This document shows, in pieces, positions 53,640 to 63,632 of a DNA stretch of 64,000 nt. Source of the stretch: Enterococcus hermanniensis (GTDB lineage: Bacteria > Bacillota > Bacilli > Lactobacillales > Enterococcaceae). Location of the stretch: positions 51,986 through 115,985 of the forward strand of contig NZ_JXKQ01000008.1 in assembly GCF_001885945.1 (NCBI RefSeq), written 5' to 3'. The position numbers and the translations under genes were made by a program. How positions within the stretch are numbered: position 1 is the first letter of the stretch; the number at the start of each line of letters is the position of its first letter. Below the pieces are notes generated by a model, which made no database searches, was not told the origin of the DNA, and saw only the letters and a list, made by a program, of their open reading frames with translations.

Positions 53640-54440
53640 ATGGTTTTACGATTTTTCCCACAAAAACAAAAATATACTCCGGAAGCAACCTCGCTTGTTT
53701 TTAACCATGAAGGAGCCATTCCGAAACATATTGCGATTATAATGGATGGAAATGGACGTTGGGCACAGAATCGGCGACTACCAAGAATTGCTGGTCACAA
53801 AGAAGGTATGGAGACGGTTAAAAAGATTACGAAGCACGCGAATCGTTTAGGCGTAAAGGTGCTAACATTATATGCCTTTTCAACCGAAAACTGGAAACGA
53901 CCAGAAGAAGAAGTCAGCTTTTTGATGCAACTACCAGTAGATTTTTTTGATACTTTTGTGCCAGAATTAATTGAAGAAAATGTTCAAGTGCAAGTGATGG
54001 GCTACGAAGAATATTTGCCTACACATACTCAAGATGCAGTGAAACGAGCAATCGAACAAACGGCTCAAAATGATGGTTTAGTCTTGAATTTCGCTTTGAA
54101 TTACGGTAGCCGGGCAGAAATCGTTACGGGAATCAAAGAAATAGCCCAGGAAGTAAAAGCAGGAACTCTGGCTGTCGATTCAATCAACGATGATGTCGTG
54201 GGGGATCATTTGATGACCGGTTTCTTACCCAAAGAATTACGTGATCCAGAATTAGTGATCCGTACGAGTGGTGAAGAACGAATCAGTAATTTCTTGCTAT
54301 GGCAATTAGCCTATAGTGAGTTGTATTTTACCAAAGCTTTGTGGCCTGATTTTGACGGGGATCATTTGGAGGCGGCAATCGCTTCATTCCAACAACGAAA
54401 TCGTCGCTTTGGGGGATTAAATAAGGAGGAAAATAAATGA
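53640..54440 (+). CDS. uppS: isoprenyl transferase (undecaprenyl diphosphate synthase)
   Basis: UppS makes the C55 isoprenoid carrier for cell wall synthesis by cis-condensation of isopentenyl diphosphate. The catalytic Asp36 lies in IAIIMDGNGRWA, and TLYAFSTENWKRP is the conserved substrate segment. The frame opens at 53589, but AAGGAGG before ATG 53640 fixes the start and gives 266 residues. The stop overlaps cdsA as ATGA. Confidence 0.97.
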   Translation: MVLRFFPQKQKYTPEATSLVFNHEGAIPKHIAIIMDGNGRWAQNRRLPRIAGHKEGMETVKKITKHANRLGVKVLTLYAFSTENWKRPEEEVSFLMQLPVDFFDTFVPELIEENVQVQVMGYEEYLPTHTQDAVKRAIEQTAQNDGLVLNFALNYGSRAEIVTGIKEIAQEVKAGTLAVDSINDDVVGDHLMTGFLPKELRDPELVIRTSGEERISNFLLWQLAYSELYFTKALWPDFDGDHLEAAIASFQQRNRRFGGLNKEENK

Positions 54441-55231
54441 GACAACGTGTTATTACTGCAGTCATCGCGTTAGTGATCTTCATTCCGATATTATATGTCG
54501 GGGGAGTGGTACTAGAAGTAGCGGCAGCTGTATTAGCGGGAATCGGTGTGTACGAATTATTCCGCATGAAAGGATTAGCGATCCTAAGTTTTGAAGGAGT
54601 GCTCTCCATATTAGGTGCAGTTTTTCTAGTTTTACCGGCAGAACGCTGGATGCCTTTTTTAAGTGGGGATAACAGCAATTTTATGATGTTTTATTTGACA
54701 GTAATGATTATTTTAGGATTTTCAGTAGTATCTAAAAATACGTATACGATCGATGAAGCTGGATTTCCAGTCATCGTAAGTTTATATGTTGGAGTTGGAT
54801 TCCAAAATTTAGTTACTGCTCGTGCAAGTAGTTTAGCCATTTTATTGTTTGCGTTCTTTATCGTCTGGTCGACAGACATCGGCGCCTACATGATTGGACG
54901 TCAAATTGGTAAACATAAGCTTTGGCCAGAAATTTCACCCAACAAAACGATTGAAGGTGCATTAGGTGGGATTGCTTCAGCAGTCGTCGTAGCAATCATC
55001 TTCTTCTTAGTGCAACCAGCTGTTTTTCATCATAATTTAGTAACGATCATTATTTTTACATTGATTTTTTCAATCGTCGGTCAATTTGGCGATTTAGTAG
55101 AATCAGCAATCAAACGTCATTATGATGTAAAAGACTCAGGAAATATTTTACCCGGCCACGGGGGGATCTTAGATCGATTTGATAGTATGTTATTCGTCTT
55201 TCCGATGATGCATCTACTAGGTTTATTCTAA
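54437..55231 (+). CDS. cdsA: phosphatidate cytidylyltransferase
   Basis: CdsA makes CDP-diacylglycerol, the branch-point precursor of phospholipids. The 264-residue integral membrane protein has about seven hydrophobic segments and ends with the family signature GQFGDLVESAIKR plus GHGGILDRFDS. AAGGAGG precedes the ATG, which overlaps the uppS stop codon. A terminator follows immediately. Confidence 0.97.
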   Translation: MRQRVITAVIALVIFIPILYVGGVVLEVAAAVLAGIGVYELFRMKGLAILSFEGVLSILGAVFLVLPAERWMPFLSGDNSNFMMFYLTVMIILGFSVVSKNTYTIDEAGFPVIVSLYVGVGFQNLVTARASSLAILLFAFFIVWSTDIGAYMIGRQIGKHKLWPEISPNKTIEGALGGIASAVVVAIIFFLVQPAVFHHNLVTIIIFTLIFSIVGQFGDLVESAIKRHYDVKDSGNILPGHGGILDRFDSMLFVFPMMHLLGLF

Positions 55232-55254
55232 AAGAGCGGAGACGCTCTTTTTTT
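55231..55254 (+). terminator. terminator of uppS-cdsA
   Basis: AAAGAGCG pairs with CGCTCTTT across GAGA, followed by T. Confidence 0.92.
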
Positions 55255-55392
55255 ATACTAATAAAATAATAAATGACGTTCTAAGAGATCGAGTAATTTT
55301 AAATTTTCTATGAAATCATGAGGAATGGAATCAATTTTTTTGAGACTATGATAAACTAACGTTAAGAAACTCAAGAAAGTAGGATTAAGATA

Positions 55393-56664
55393 ATGATACG
55401 TACGATAATTACGTTTTTGATTGTTTTTGGTGTTCTTGTCATCGTTCATGAATTTGGGCATTTCTTTTTTGCCAAACGAGCAGGAATCTTAGTTCGAGAA
55501 TTTTCGATCGGGATGGGTCCGAAATTAATTGCCCATATGGCTCAAGATGGGACAACCTATACACTCAGACTATTACCAATCGGCGGCTATGTTCGAATGG
55601 CAGGTTTAGAAGATGAAGAAACAGAATTAAGTCCTGGGATGCCGCTTTCAGTAGAATTGACACCTAAAAATGAAGTGAAGCGAATCAATGTCAGCAAAAA
55701 AGTGAACTTGCCTAACAGTATTCCAATGGAATTGATCGCAGCGGATTTGGTCGATGATTTAACAATCAAAGGTTATGTGAATGGTGATGAAAGTCAAGAG
55801 ACTCTCTATCACGTTCAACACGATGCAACAGTCATCGAAGAAAATGGAACTGAAGTGCGCATCGCTCCAAGAGATGTTCAATTTCAATCAGCAAAACTAG
55901 GCGCTCGGATTATGACGAATTTTGCTGGTCCGATGAACAATTTTATTTTAACGATTATTTTATTTATTGCTTTAGCCTTTTTGCAAGGCGGCGTGGCAGA
56001 TTACAATACGAACCAAATCGGTGAAGTTCAAGCTGGAAGCCCAGCAGCTGTAGCTGGCTTGAAAGATAATGATACGATTGTTTCGATCGATGGGAAAAAA
56101 ATCAATAAATGGGAAGATTTGACGAACTCAGTCACTAAGAAACCAGGTGCAAAGCTTTCAGTGGTCATTGATCAAGATGGTAAACAAAAGACAGTGGAGA
56201 TGACTGCAAAAAGTGTCAAAAGTAATGGAGAAAAAATTGGTCAAATCGGTGTAGCTCCTTACTACAAGACGGGCTTTGGTGATAAAGTTATTGGTGGTTT
56301 GACTCAGTCTTGGGATATGACCAAACAGATATTCAGTGCACTAGGTTCCCTTTTCAGTGGGTTTAGTCTGGATAAACTTGGTGGTCCGGTAATGATGTAT
56401 CAAATGTCTTCAGAGGCTTCAAAACAAGGAGTGAAGACAGTAATTTACTTAATGGCGTTACTATCGGTCAATTTAGGGATCGTGAATCTATTGCCGATTC
56501 CAGCCTTCGATGGTGGGAAAATTTTATTGAACTTTATTGAGGGCATCCGTGGGAAACCCCTTGATCCCGATAAAGAGGGCATGATCACAATGATCGGTTT
56601 TGGGTTTATTATGTTCTTAATGATCTTAGTTACTTGGAATGATATCCAACGCTTCTTTTTTTAA
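55393..56664 (+). CDS. rseP: site-2 intramembrane metalloprotease RseP (Eep homologue)
   Basis: This M50 protease cuts membrane-embedded substrates. The zinc motif HEFGH is at 19-23 in the first membrane segment, a PDZ domain lies at about 200-275, and NLLPIPAFDGGKIL supplies the third metal ligand. The 423 residues are typical. In E. faecalis the homologue Eep processes pheromone precursors and an anti-sigma factor. In my recollection of enterococcal genomes proS follows this gene; here a terminator and polC follow instead. Confidence 0.95.
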   Translation: MIRTIITFLIVFGVLVIVHEFGHFFFAKRAGILVREFSIGMGPKLIAHMAQDGTTYTLRLLPIGGYVRMAGLEDEETELSPGMPLSVELTPKNEVKRINVSKKVNLPNSIPMELIAADLVDDLTIKGYVNGDESQETLYHVQHDATVIEENGTEVRIAPRDVQFQSAKLGARIMTNFAGPMNNFILTIILFIALAFLQGGVADYNTNQIGEVQAGSPAAVAGLKDNDTIVSIDGKKINKWEDLTNSVTKKPGAKLSVVIDQDGKQKTVEMTAKSVKSNGEKIGQIGVAPYYKTGFGDKVIGGLTQSWDMTKQIFSALGSLFSGFSLDKLGGPVMMYQMSSEASKQGVKTVIYLMALLSVNLGIVNLLPIPAFDGGKILLNFIEGIRGKPLDPDKEGMITMIGFGFIMFLMILVTWNDIQRFFF

Positions 56665-56692
56665 CTGAGGGAACGTTTAGTTTGAACAAGCA

Positions 56693-56730
56693 AAAAAGGT
56701 TTGAGACATTAACTTGTCACAAACCTTTTT
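56693..56730 (+). terminator. terminator of rseP
   Basis: AAAAAGGTTTGAGACA pairs with TGTCACAAACCTTTTT with one mismatch. Confidence 0.88.
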
Positions 56731-56734
56731 CTAA

Positions 56735-56762
56735 TGCAATCATAAAAAAAAACAGGTATACT
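56735..56762 (+). promoter_or_regulatory. promoter of polC
   Basis: TGCAAT and TATACT are spaced by 16 bases, 34 bases before the TTG start. Confidence 0.4.
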
Positions 56763-56796
56763 GGAACATACTTGAAAAAGTGAAGGAGATGCCATT

Positions 56797-59700
56797 TTGT
56801 CTAAAAATCGTGAATTGTTCGAAAACTTATTACGACAAATTGAACTGGCTGAAGCAGAACAACAACACCCGATGATCCAAACATCAGAGATCAAAGAAGT
56901 TGTCGTGCATGAAAAATCGCGGGTATGGGAATTTTTTATCCAAACACCAGCGATTTTACCAGCTAAATTATTCCATGTGTTTTACCAAAAATTACAAATC
57001 GCATTTCAACCAATCGCGAAAGTAAAATTACATATTGTCCCACTCAAAAATCAATTTTCAGAGGAAGCATTGCAACAATACTGGCAATTTGCTTTAGGGG
57101 AACAAGATTGTGATACCCCTTTAGTGAAACAAGTCTTAAGCAAAACATTGCCTCTGGTTCAAGAAAAAAAAATCGTTTTGCTAATTGATAACGAAACCGT
57201 AATCCCATTTTTGAAGCAACAATACTTACCATTGATTGAAGAAAATCTTGTTTCCTATGGCTTCCCACATTTACGGATCGATCCCGAAGTTGATAAAGAG
57301 CAAGCAGATAAGAAATTGAAAGAATTTGAAGTTCGGAAGCAAGAGCAAGCCCAAGCAATGCAAGAGCAAGCTGCAGCAAGTTTAGCGCAATATGAATCGA
57401 AGAAAAAAGAGAAGAAGGAAAGTGCCACCCATTTTGATGGTCCAATCCAAATGGGTCGTAATATTCCTGCCGACGAAGCAATCACTCCGATGAGTAATAT
57501 CATCGAAGAAGAACGTCGCATCACGATTGAAGGTTTTATTTTTGATAAAGAAGTCCGTGAATTACGTTCTAAACGAAAAATCCTGATTTTAAAAATGACA
57601 GACTATACGTCATCGTTTGTAGTGAAGAAGTTTTCGAATGGGGAAAAAGACGAAGCTATTTTCGATGCCATCTCAAACAATAGTTGGATCCGTGTTCGAG
57701 GAAGTGTTCAAGAAGACACCTTTATGCGTGATTTAGTTATGAATGCGCAAGATATTCAAGAAGTAAAACACCCAGAACGTCAAGATACTTCTACCGAAAA
57801 AAGATCTGAACTACATTTGCATACGAATATGAGTACGATGGATGCGATCAACAGTGCCTCGGATTTAGTTACTCAAGCAGGTAAATGGGGACACAAAGCA
57901 ATTGCTATTACCGATCATGGCGGCGCACAATCGTTCCCAGAAGCGCATGCGGCAGGAAAAAAAGCTGGCGTAAAAATTTTATATGGTGTTGAAGCCAATG
58001 TTGTTTCAGATGGGGTGCCCATCGCCTATAATGATGCACATGTGTCATTGACGGATGCTACTTATGTCGTATTCGATGTGGAAACTACTGGTTTATCGGC
58101 TGTCTATGATACGATTATTGAATTAGCTGCGGTGAAGATGCATAAAGGAAACGTAGTTGAAACATTTGAAGAATTCATTGATCCAGGACATCCGCTATCT
58201 GAAACGACGATTAATTTAACTGGAATTACGGATGAAATGGTTCGCGGATCTAAACCGGAAAAAGAAGTAATGGAACTATTTGAAAAGTTCTGTGACGGTG
58301 CGATCTTAGTAGCCCACAACGCTACGTTTGATATCGGTTTTATTAACACAACTTATGTTCGTCATGCCATGGAAGAGACACCTAATCCTGTTATTGATAC
58401 ATTGGAGTTAGCACGTTACCTATATCCTGAATTCAAACGGTTTGGATTAGGCGTATTAACGAAAAAATTTGGGATCAACTTGGAACAACATCACCGAGCT
58501 GTCTACGATGCAGAAGCAACGGGCCATTTAGCTTGGATTTTTGTTAAAGAGGCAATTGAAAAGCACGAAATGAATTACCATGATCAATTGAACGATCATG
58601 TAGGTGAAGGTGATTCTTACAAGCGGGCTCGACCATTCCATGCAACGATTCTAGCGAAAAATCAAGCAGGTCTAAAAGACTTATTCAAATTAATTTCAAT
58701 GTCAAATATTGATTATTTCGAACGTGTCCCTCGGATTCCTCGTTCACAGTTAAATAAAATGCGTGAGAATTTATTGATCGGATCTGCTTGTTCTCAAGGT
58801 GAGATTTTTGAAGCAATGATGCAAAAAGGGGTAGAAGAAGCGAAGAATCGCGCGACTTTTTATGATTACATCGAAGTCATGCCTAAAGCTGTGTATGCTC
58901 CTTTGATTGAACAAGAATTGGTCAAAAATGAAGCGGATTTGGAAGATATTTTACGTAACTTGATTCAAATCGGGAAAGAATTGAATAAAACAGTTGTTGC
59001 AACAGGTGATGTTCACTACTTAAACAAAGAAGATGCGATTTATCGTAAAATTTTGATTAGTTCCATGGGCGGAGCAAATCCATTGAATCGCCACAGTCTT
59101 CCGGAGGTTCATTTCCGGACGACAGATGAAATGCTGCAAGCATTTAGTTTCTTAGGGCCTGAATTAGCCAAAGAAATCGTGATCGATGGACCGAATACGA
59201 TCGTTGATACGTGTGAAGAAATCGTTCCAGTGAAGGATGATTTATATACACCTAAGATTCCTGGCTCAGAGGAGGAAATCAAAAAGTTAAGTTACGATCG
59301 CGCACGTGAATTGTACGGTGATCCTTTACCAGATATTATCGAAAAACGACTTGAAAAAGAATTGACTTCGATCATCGGGAATGGTTTCTCGGTTATCTAT
59401 TTGATTGCTCAAAAGCTCGTTCATAAAAGTAATGCGGACGGTTATTTAGTTGGTTCACGTGGATCAGTTGGTTCAAGTTTCGTTGCAACAATGACCGGGA
59501 TCACGGAAGTAAATCCTTTACCACCGCATTATTATTGTCCAGAGTGTCAATACTCAGAATTTTTTGAAGACGGTTCTTATGGTTCTGGTTTTGATATGCC
59601 AGAAAAAGCGTGCCCTAATTGTGGCGCACGTCTGAATAAGGACGGACATGATATTCCCTTCGAAACGTTCTTAGGTTTCCATGGAGATAAAGTTCCCGAT

Positions 59701-61140
59701 ATCGATTTGAACTTCTCAGGTGATTACCAAGCGGAAGCCCACAACTATACAAAAGTATTATTCGGCGAAGAGTATGTTTATCGCGCTGGAACGATCGGTA
59801 CAGTTGCCGAAAAAACAGCTTACGGTTTTGTTAAAGGATATGAACGGGATCATAATTTGAATTTTCGAAATGCCGAAGTGGATCGATTAGTTAAAGGGGC
59901 TACAGGAGTAAAACGTACAACTGGACAACACCCGGGTGGGATCATTGTTATTCCTGATTATATGGATGTTTATGATTTTACACCGATCCAATATCCAGCG
60001 GATGATCGAAACTCAGAATGGAAAACCACGCACTTTGATTTTCACTCGATTCATGACAATGTATTAAAACTAGATATTTTGGGACATGATGATCCCACAG
60101 TGATTCGGATGTTGCAAGAATTATCCGGTGTTGATCCTAAAACGATCCCAACAGATGATCCAGAAGTTATGAAAATTTTTTCGGGTCCACAAGTATTGAA
60201 TGTCGAACCTGATCAGATTTATTCAAAAACCGGAACATTAGGAATCCCTGAATTTGGAACGCGTTTTGTTCGCGGAATGTTAGAAGAGACAGCACCTACG
60301 ACTTTTGCAGAATTATTACAAATCTCAGGTCTTTCTCACGGTACGGATGTTTGGTTAGGGAATGCTGAAGAATTGATCAGTCGTGGCGAGGCCAATCTTG
60401 CAGAAGTAATTGGTTGTCGGGATGATATCATGGTCTACTTGATCCATGCGGGACTGGATAGCGGAATGGCTTTTAAAATCATGGAAACCGTCCGTAAAGG
60501 TCAATGGAATAAAATCCCTGATGAATTACGCGAAACATATCTTTCAGCGATGAAAGAAAACAATGTTCCTGATTGGTATATCGATTCGTGTTCAAAAATC
60601 AAATACATGTTCCCGAAAGCCCATGCAGCAGCGTATGTATTGATGGCCTTGCGGGTGGCTTACTTTAAAGTCTATTTCCCGATTCTTTATTATTGTGCCT
60701 ACTTTTCTGTCCGGGCGGATGATTTTGATTTAGTAGCAATGGCTAAAGGTAAAGATGCCGTTAAAGCATCGATGAAAGCCATCACTGATAAAGGCATGGA
60801 CGCTTCGACGAAAGAAAAAAATCAATTGACTGTTTTAGAATTATGTAATGAGATGTTGGAACGGGATTTCCATTTTGGGATGATTGATCTATACAAATCG
60901 GATGCCCAAGACTTTGTGATCGATGGCGATACATTAATCGCGCCTTTCCGAGCGGTTCCTGGTCTTGGCTTGAACGTAGCCAAACAAATCGTTGAAGCAC
61001 GTAAAGATGGTATTTTCTTATCAAAAGAAGATCTTGCTTCACGAGGGAAAGTTTCCAAGACGTTGATTGAGTACATGGATACCCATGGAGTGTTAAAAGA
61101 TTTACCTGATGAAAATCAATTGTCATTATTTGATATGTAA
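56797..61140 (+). CDS. polC: DNA polymerase III PolC-type (replicative polymerase)
   Basis: PolC is the main replicative polymerase of low-GC Gram-positives. In order it shows an N-terminal domain, an OB fold, and a PHP domain with [10 protein letters not shown] (His340, His342). That domain is split by a proofreading 3'-5' exonuclease with VFDVETTGL (Asp427, Glu429). A zinc-binding segment with CPEC and CPNC follows, then the palm with [10 protein letters not shown] (Asp968, Asp970) and the tandem helix-hairpin-helix region. The 1447 residues are typical. It starts with TTG at 56797, with AAGGAGA upstream. No obvious terminator separates it from the rimP leader. Confidence 0.98.
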   Translation: MSKNRELFENLLRQIELAEAEQQHPMIQTSEIKEVVVHEKSRVWEFFIQTPAILPAKLFHVFYQKLQIAFQPIAKVKLHIVPLKNQFSEEALQQYWQFALGEQDCDTPLVKQVLSKTLPLVQEKKIVLLIDNETVIPFLKQQYLPLIEENLVSYGFPHLRIDPEVDKEQADKKLKEFEVRKQEQAQAMQEQAAASLAQYESKKKEKKESATHFDGPIQMGRNIPADEAITPMSNIIEEERRITIEGFIFDKEVRELRSKRKILILKMTDYTSSFVVKKFSNGEKDEAIFDAISNNSWIRVRGSVQEDTFMRDLVMNAQDIQEVKHPERQDTSTEKRSELHLHTNMSTMDAINSASDLVTQAGKWGHKAIAITDHGGAQSFPEAHAAGKKAGVKILYGVEANVVSDGVPIAYNDAHVSLTDATYVVFDVETTGLSAVYDTIIELAAVKMHKGNVVETFEEFIDPGHPLSETTINLTGITDEMVRGSKPEKEVMELFEKFCDGAILVAHNATFDIGFINTTYVRHAMEETPNPVIDTLELARYLYPEFKRFGLGVLTKKFGINLEQHHRAVYDAEATGHLAWIFVKEAIEKHEMNYHDQLNDHVGEGDSYKRARPFHATILAKNQAGLKDLFKLISMSNIDYFERVPRIPRSQLNKMRENLLIGSACSQGEIFEAMMQKGVEEAKNRATFYDYIEVMPKAVYAPLIEQELVKNEADLEDILRNLIQIGKELNKTVVATGDVHYLNKEDAIYRKILISSMGGANPLNRHSLPEVHFRTTDEMLQAFSFLGPELAKEIVIDGPNTIVDTCEEIVPVKDDLYTPKIPGSEEEIKKLSYDRARELYGDPLPDIIEKRLEKELTSIIGNGFSVIYLIAQKLVHKSNADGYLVGSRGSVGSSFVATMTGITEVNPLPPHYYCPECQYSEFFEDGSYGSGFDMPEKACPNCGARLNKDGHDIPFETFLGFHGDKVPDIDLNFSGDYQAEAHNYTKVLFGEEYVYRAGTIGTVAEKTAYGFVKGYERDHNLNFRNAEVDRLVKGATGVKRTTGQHPGGIIVIPDYMDVYDFTPIQYPADDRNSEWKTTHFDFHSIHDNVLKLDILGHDDPTVIRMLQELSGVDPKTIPTDDPEVMKIFSGPQVLNVEPDQIYSKTGTLGIPEFGTRFVRGMLEETAPTTFAELLQISGLSHGTDVWLGNAEELISRGEANLAEVIGCRDDIMVYLIHAGLDSGMAFKIMETVRKGQWNKIPDELRETYLSAMKENNVPDWYIDSCSKIKYMFPKAHAAAYVLMALRVAYFKVYFPILYYCAYFSVRADDFDLVAMAKGKDAVKASMKAITDKGMDASTKEKNQLTVLELCNEMLERDFHFGMIDLYKSDAQDFVIDGDTLIAPFRAVPGLGLNVAKQIVEARKDGIFLSKEDLASRGKVSKTLIEYMDTHGVLKDLPDENQLSLFDM

Positions 61141-61198
61141 AGAAAAAGATAAATTCAAGTTTGAAATGAAAGAAAGCTTGGTTTTGAAAATGACACGG

Positions 61199-61227
61199 TT
61201 GAATTTTCAAAAAATTTATGCTACTAT
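61199..61227 (+). promoter_or_regulatory. promoter of the rimP-nusA-infB operon
   Basis: TTGAAT and TACTAT are spaced by 17 bases. An overlapping TATAAA is an alternative -10. A hairpin with a T-run lies 26 bases downstream. Confidence 0.45.
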
Positions 61228-61252
61228 AAATAAGTAATCATAGACAGATGGT

Positions 61253-61282
61253 GAGTGAGCGGAATTTTCGCTCACTCTTTTT
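61253..61282 (+). terminator. attenuator-like terminator in the nusA operon leader
   Basis: GAGTGAGCG pairs perfectly with CGCTCACTC across seven bases, followed by five T. It lies between the promoter and rimP, so it can end transcripts early or terminate read-through from polC. Confidence 0.75.
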
Positions 61283-61307
61283 AATGGAATAAAAGGAGGC
61301 TGACAGT

Positions 61308-61781
61308 TTGAGCAGTGTAGTCGAAACAGTGACTGACTTAGTAACACCAATTTTAGATGAACAAAATTTTGAGTTGGTCGAAGTGGAATTCGTCAAAGAA
61401 GGAAAAAGTTGGTTTTTGAGAGTATTTATTGATAAAGAAGGCGGTATTGATATTGAAGAATGTGCCTTCGTTAGTGAAAAGCTTAGCGACAAATTAGATT
61501 CGATTGATCCTGATCCAATTCCGCAGGCGTATTTCTTTGAGGTGTCTTCACCTGGAGCAGAACGCCCATTGAAGAAAGAAACGGATTATCAAAAAGCGAT
61601 GGGACAGTACATCAATGTTTCGCTTTATCAAAATGTCGATGGTGAAAAACAATATCAAGGTTTCTTGAAAGAACTAACAGAAGATGAATTAACATTAACT
61701 GTTAAGATCAAGACACGTACGAAAGACATTGTTTTTGATCGTAAAAACATTGCGAAAGCGCGTTTTGCAATTGAATTTTAA
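61308..61781 (+). CDS. rimP: ribosome maturation factor RimP
   Basis: RimP assists early 30S assembly. The N-terminal domain shows [17 protein letters not shown], split here as [13 protein letters not shown], and the signature [13 protein letters not shown]. The C-terminal SH3-like domain follows. The 157 residues are typical. It starts with TTG at 61308, with AAAGGAGG eight bases upstream. It is the first gene of the nusA-infB operon. Confidence 0.97.
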   Translation: MSSVVETVTDLVTPILDEQNFELVEVEFVKEGKSWFLRVFIDKEGGIDIEECAFVSEKLSDKLDSIDPDPIPQAYFFEVSSPGAERPLKKETDYQKAMGQYINVSLYQNVDGEKQYQGFLKELTEDELTLTVKIKTRTKDIVFDRKNIAKARFAIEF

Positions 61782-61834
61782 ATGTTAACGGTCATTTTAA
61801 TGATGTGTTAATTTGAACTAGGAGGAAGTAAACA

Positions 61835-63010
61835 ATGAGTAAAGAAATGCTTAATGCGCTTGATACTCTAGAAGCAGAAAAAGGTATTTCAAAAGAAATC
61901 GTGATCGACGCATTAGAGGCAGCTTTAGTATCTGCTTATAAACGTCATTATGGACAATCACAAAATGTTGAAGTGGATTTCAACGAGAAAAAAGGCGATA
62001 TCCACGTATACGCTGTAAAAGAAGTGACGGAAGAAGTCATGGACTCACAATTAGAAGTATCACTAAAAGATGCAATGTTAATCAACCCTGCATATGAAAT
62101 TGGAGATACTATTCGTTTTGAAGTGACACCAAAAGACTTTGGTCGGATTGCTGCTCAAACAGCGAAACAAGTCATTTTACAACGTGTACGTGAAGCTGAA
62201 CGTAATATCATTTATAACGAATACAGTGCCTATGAAAATGATATTATGCAAGGTGTAGTAGAACGCCAAGACAATCGCTACATCTATGTAAACTTAGGAA
62301 AGATTGAAGCAGTTCTTTCAAAACAAGATCAAATTCCTAATGAACATTACAAACCACATGATCGCATCAAAGTATATGTTTCTCGTGTAGAAAACACATC
62401 AAAAGGCCCACAAGTTTTTGTGAGCCGTAGTCATCCAGATTTATTACGTCGTTTATTTGAACAAGAAATTCCTGAAGTCTATGATGGAATCGTCGAAATC
62501 GTCAGCATTGCTCGTGAAGCGGGAGACCGTGCAAAAGTTGCTGTTCGTTCTACTGATCCTAACATTGATCCTGTTGGAACATGTGTGGGACCAAAAGGAC
62601 AACGTGTACAAGCAATCGTTAATGAGCTAAAAGGCGAAAATATGGATATCGTTGAGTGGAATGAAGATCCTGCAGTATTCATTGCGAATTCTTTAAACCC
62701 TGCTCAAGTCGAAGATGTTATCTTTGATGTCCGTAATACAAAATTCTGTACAGTAGTCGTACCTGACTATCAATTATCACTAGCAATTGGTAAACGTGGA
62801 CAAAATGCCCGTTTAGCTGCAAAATTAACTGCTCACAAAATCGACATCAAATCTGAATCTGATATGGAAGAATTTTATGCTAACTATGATGAGTCAGCTG
62901 TCGAAGAAGTAAAAGAAACAGAAGTAAAAGATGAGGCAACAACTGACGCTGTCGAAGAAACAGTCGTAGCAGATGATGTCCAAACAAATGTTTCTGATTC
63001 AGAAGAATAG
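61835..63010 (+). CDS. nusA: transcription termination/antitermination protein NusA
   Basis: NusA binds RNA polymerase and nascent RNA to regulate pausing, termination and antitermination. The N-terminal polymerase-binding domain (about 1-125), an S1 domain (about 135-200) and two KH domains follow in order, with VGTCVGPKGQRVQAIVNEL and LAIGKRGQNARLAAKLT as KH signatures. A short acidic tail rich in Glu, Val and Asp replaces the proteobacterial C-terminal repeats. The 391 residues are typical of Firmicutes. CTAGGAGGAAG precedes the ATG. Confidence 0.98.
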   Translation: MSKEMLNALDTLEAEKGISKEIVIDALEAALVSAYKRHYGQSQNVEVDFNEKKGDIHVYAVKEVTEEVMDSQLEVSLKDAMLINPAYEIGDTIRFEVTPKDFGRIAAQTAKQVILQRVREAERNIIYNEYSAYENDIMQGVVERQDNRYIYVNLGKIEAVLSKQDQIPNEHYKPHDRIKVYVSRVENTSKGPQVFVSRSHPDLLRRLFEQEIPEVYDGIVEIVSIAREAGDRAKVAVRSTDPNIDPVGTCVGPKGQRVQAIVNELKGENMDIVEWNEDPAVFIANSLNPAQVEDVIFDVRNTKFCTVVVPDYQLSLAIGKRGQNARLAAKLTAHKIDIKSESDMEEFYANYDESAVEEVKETEVKDEATTDAVEETVVADDVQTNVSDSEE

Positions 63011-63028
63011 GTATTGGAGGACAAGCAA

Positions 63029-63325
63029 ATGAAAAAGCGAAAAGTTCCTTTGCGTAAATCGGTCGTTTCCGGTGAAATGTTCCCTAAAAAAGATTTGATC
63101 CGTATTGCTAAGTCAAAAGAAGGCGAAGTTTCGATTGATCCTTCTGGTAAGAAACCTGGACGTGGCGCTTATGTAGCGTTGGAGCCTACGGAAGTAGAAA
63201 CGGCTTGGAAAAAGAAAATCTTAGACCGTACGTTAGAGACCGACTTAAGTGATGAATTTTATCAAGAATTACTTGATTATGTGAAACACCAAAAAGCCAG
63301 AAAAGAGCTCTTTAGTAATGGATAA
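63029..63325 (+). CDS. ylxR: YlxR family RNA-binding protein (RnpM)
   Basis: YlxR is a small basic protein of the nusA-infB operon; in Bacillus it has been reported to bind the RNA of RNase P and modulate its activity. RKSVVSGEMFPK and the GRGAYV signature are visible. The frame opens with TTG at 63014, but GGAGG at 63016-63020 places the start at ATG 63029 (MKKRKVPLRK). The protein has 98 residues. Its stop overlaps the next gene by eight bases. Confidence 0.95.
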   Translation: MKKRKVPLRKSVVSGEMFPKKDLIRIAKSKEGEVSIDPSGKKPGRGAYVALEPTEVETAWKKKILDRTLETDLSDEFYQELLDYVKHQKARKELFSNG

Positions 63326-63620
63326 GCAAAAGGCCTTGAACATGTTAGGCCTTGCGATGCGTGCAGGCAAACTGATCACAGGAGAAGAATTGACGATCAA
63401 TGATATTCGTAAAAATAAAGTTCGTTTAGTGATCGTCACTACTGATGCGAGTGAAAACACTCAGAAAAAATTACTAGATAAAAGTAAGTACTATAAAACG
63501 ACATGTTTTGTCGAATTTACTCAAGGAGAGATTTTAGGTGCAATTGGAAAACCTCGAAAAGTAATCGGGGTTTTAGACCAAGGGTTCGCCAACAAAATTA
63601 TGTCGCTAATAACAGGTTAG
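63318..63620 (+). CDS. ylxQ: L7Ae family K-turn-binding protein YlxQ
   Basis: This 100-residue L7Ae/L30e-family protein binds kink-turn RNA. LGLAMRAGKLITGEE and GKPRKVIGVLDQGFA are family segments. The ATG overlaps the ylxR 3' end, indicating translational coupling. The order nusA-ylxR-ylxQ-infB is widespread in Firmicutes; the cellular role of YlxQ is not settled. Confidence 0.95.
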   Translation: MDKQKALNMLGLAMRAGKLITGEELTINDIRKNKVRLVIVTTDASENTQKKLLDKSKYYKTTCFVEFTQGEILGAIGKPRKVIGVLDQGFANKIMSLITG

Positions 63621-63632
63621 GAAGGTGATTGC

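Noticed and set aside
57044..57481. 145-codon minus-strand ORF opposite polC
   Set aside because: Antisense to a conserved polymerase gene, Leu/Ala-rich, without a ribosome binding site.
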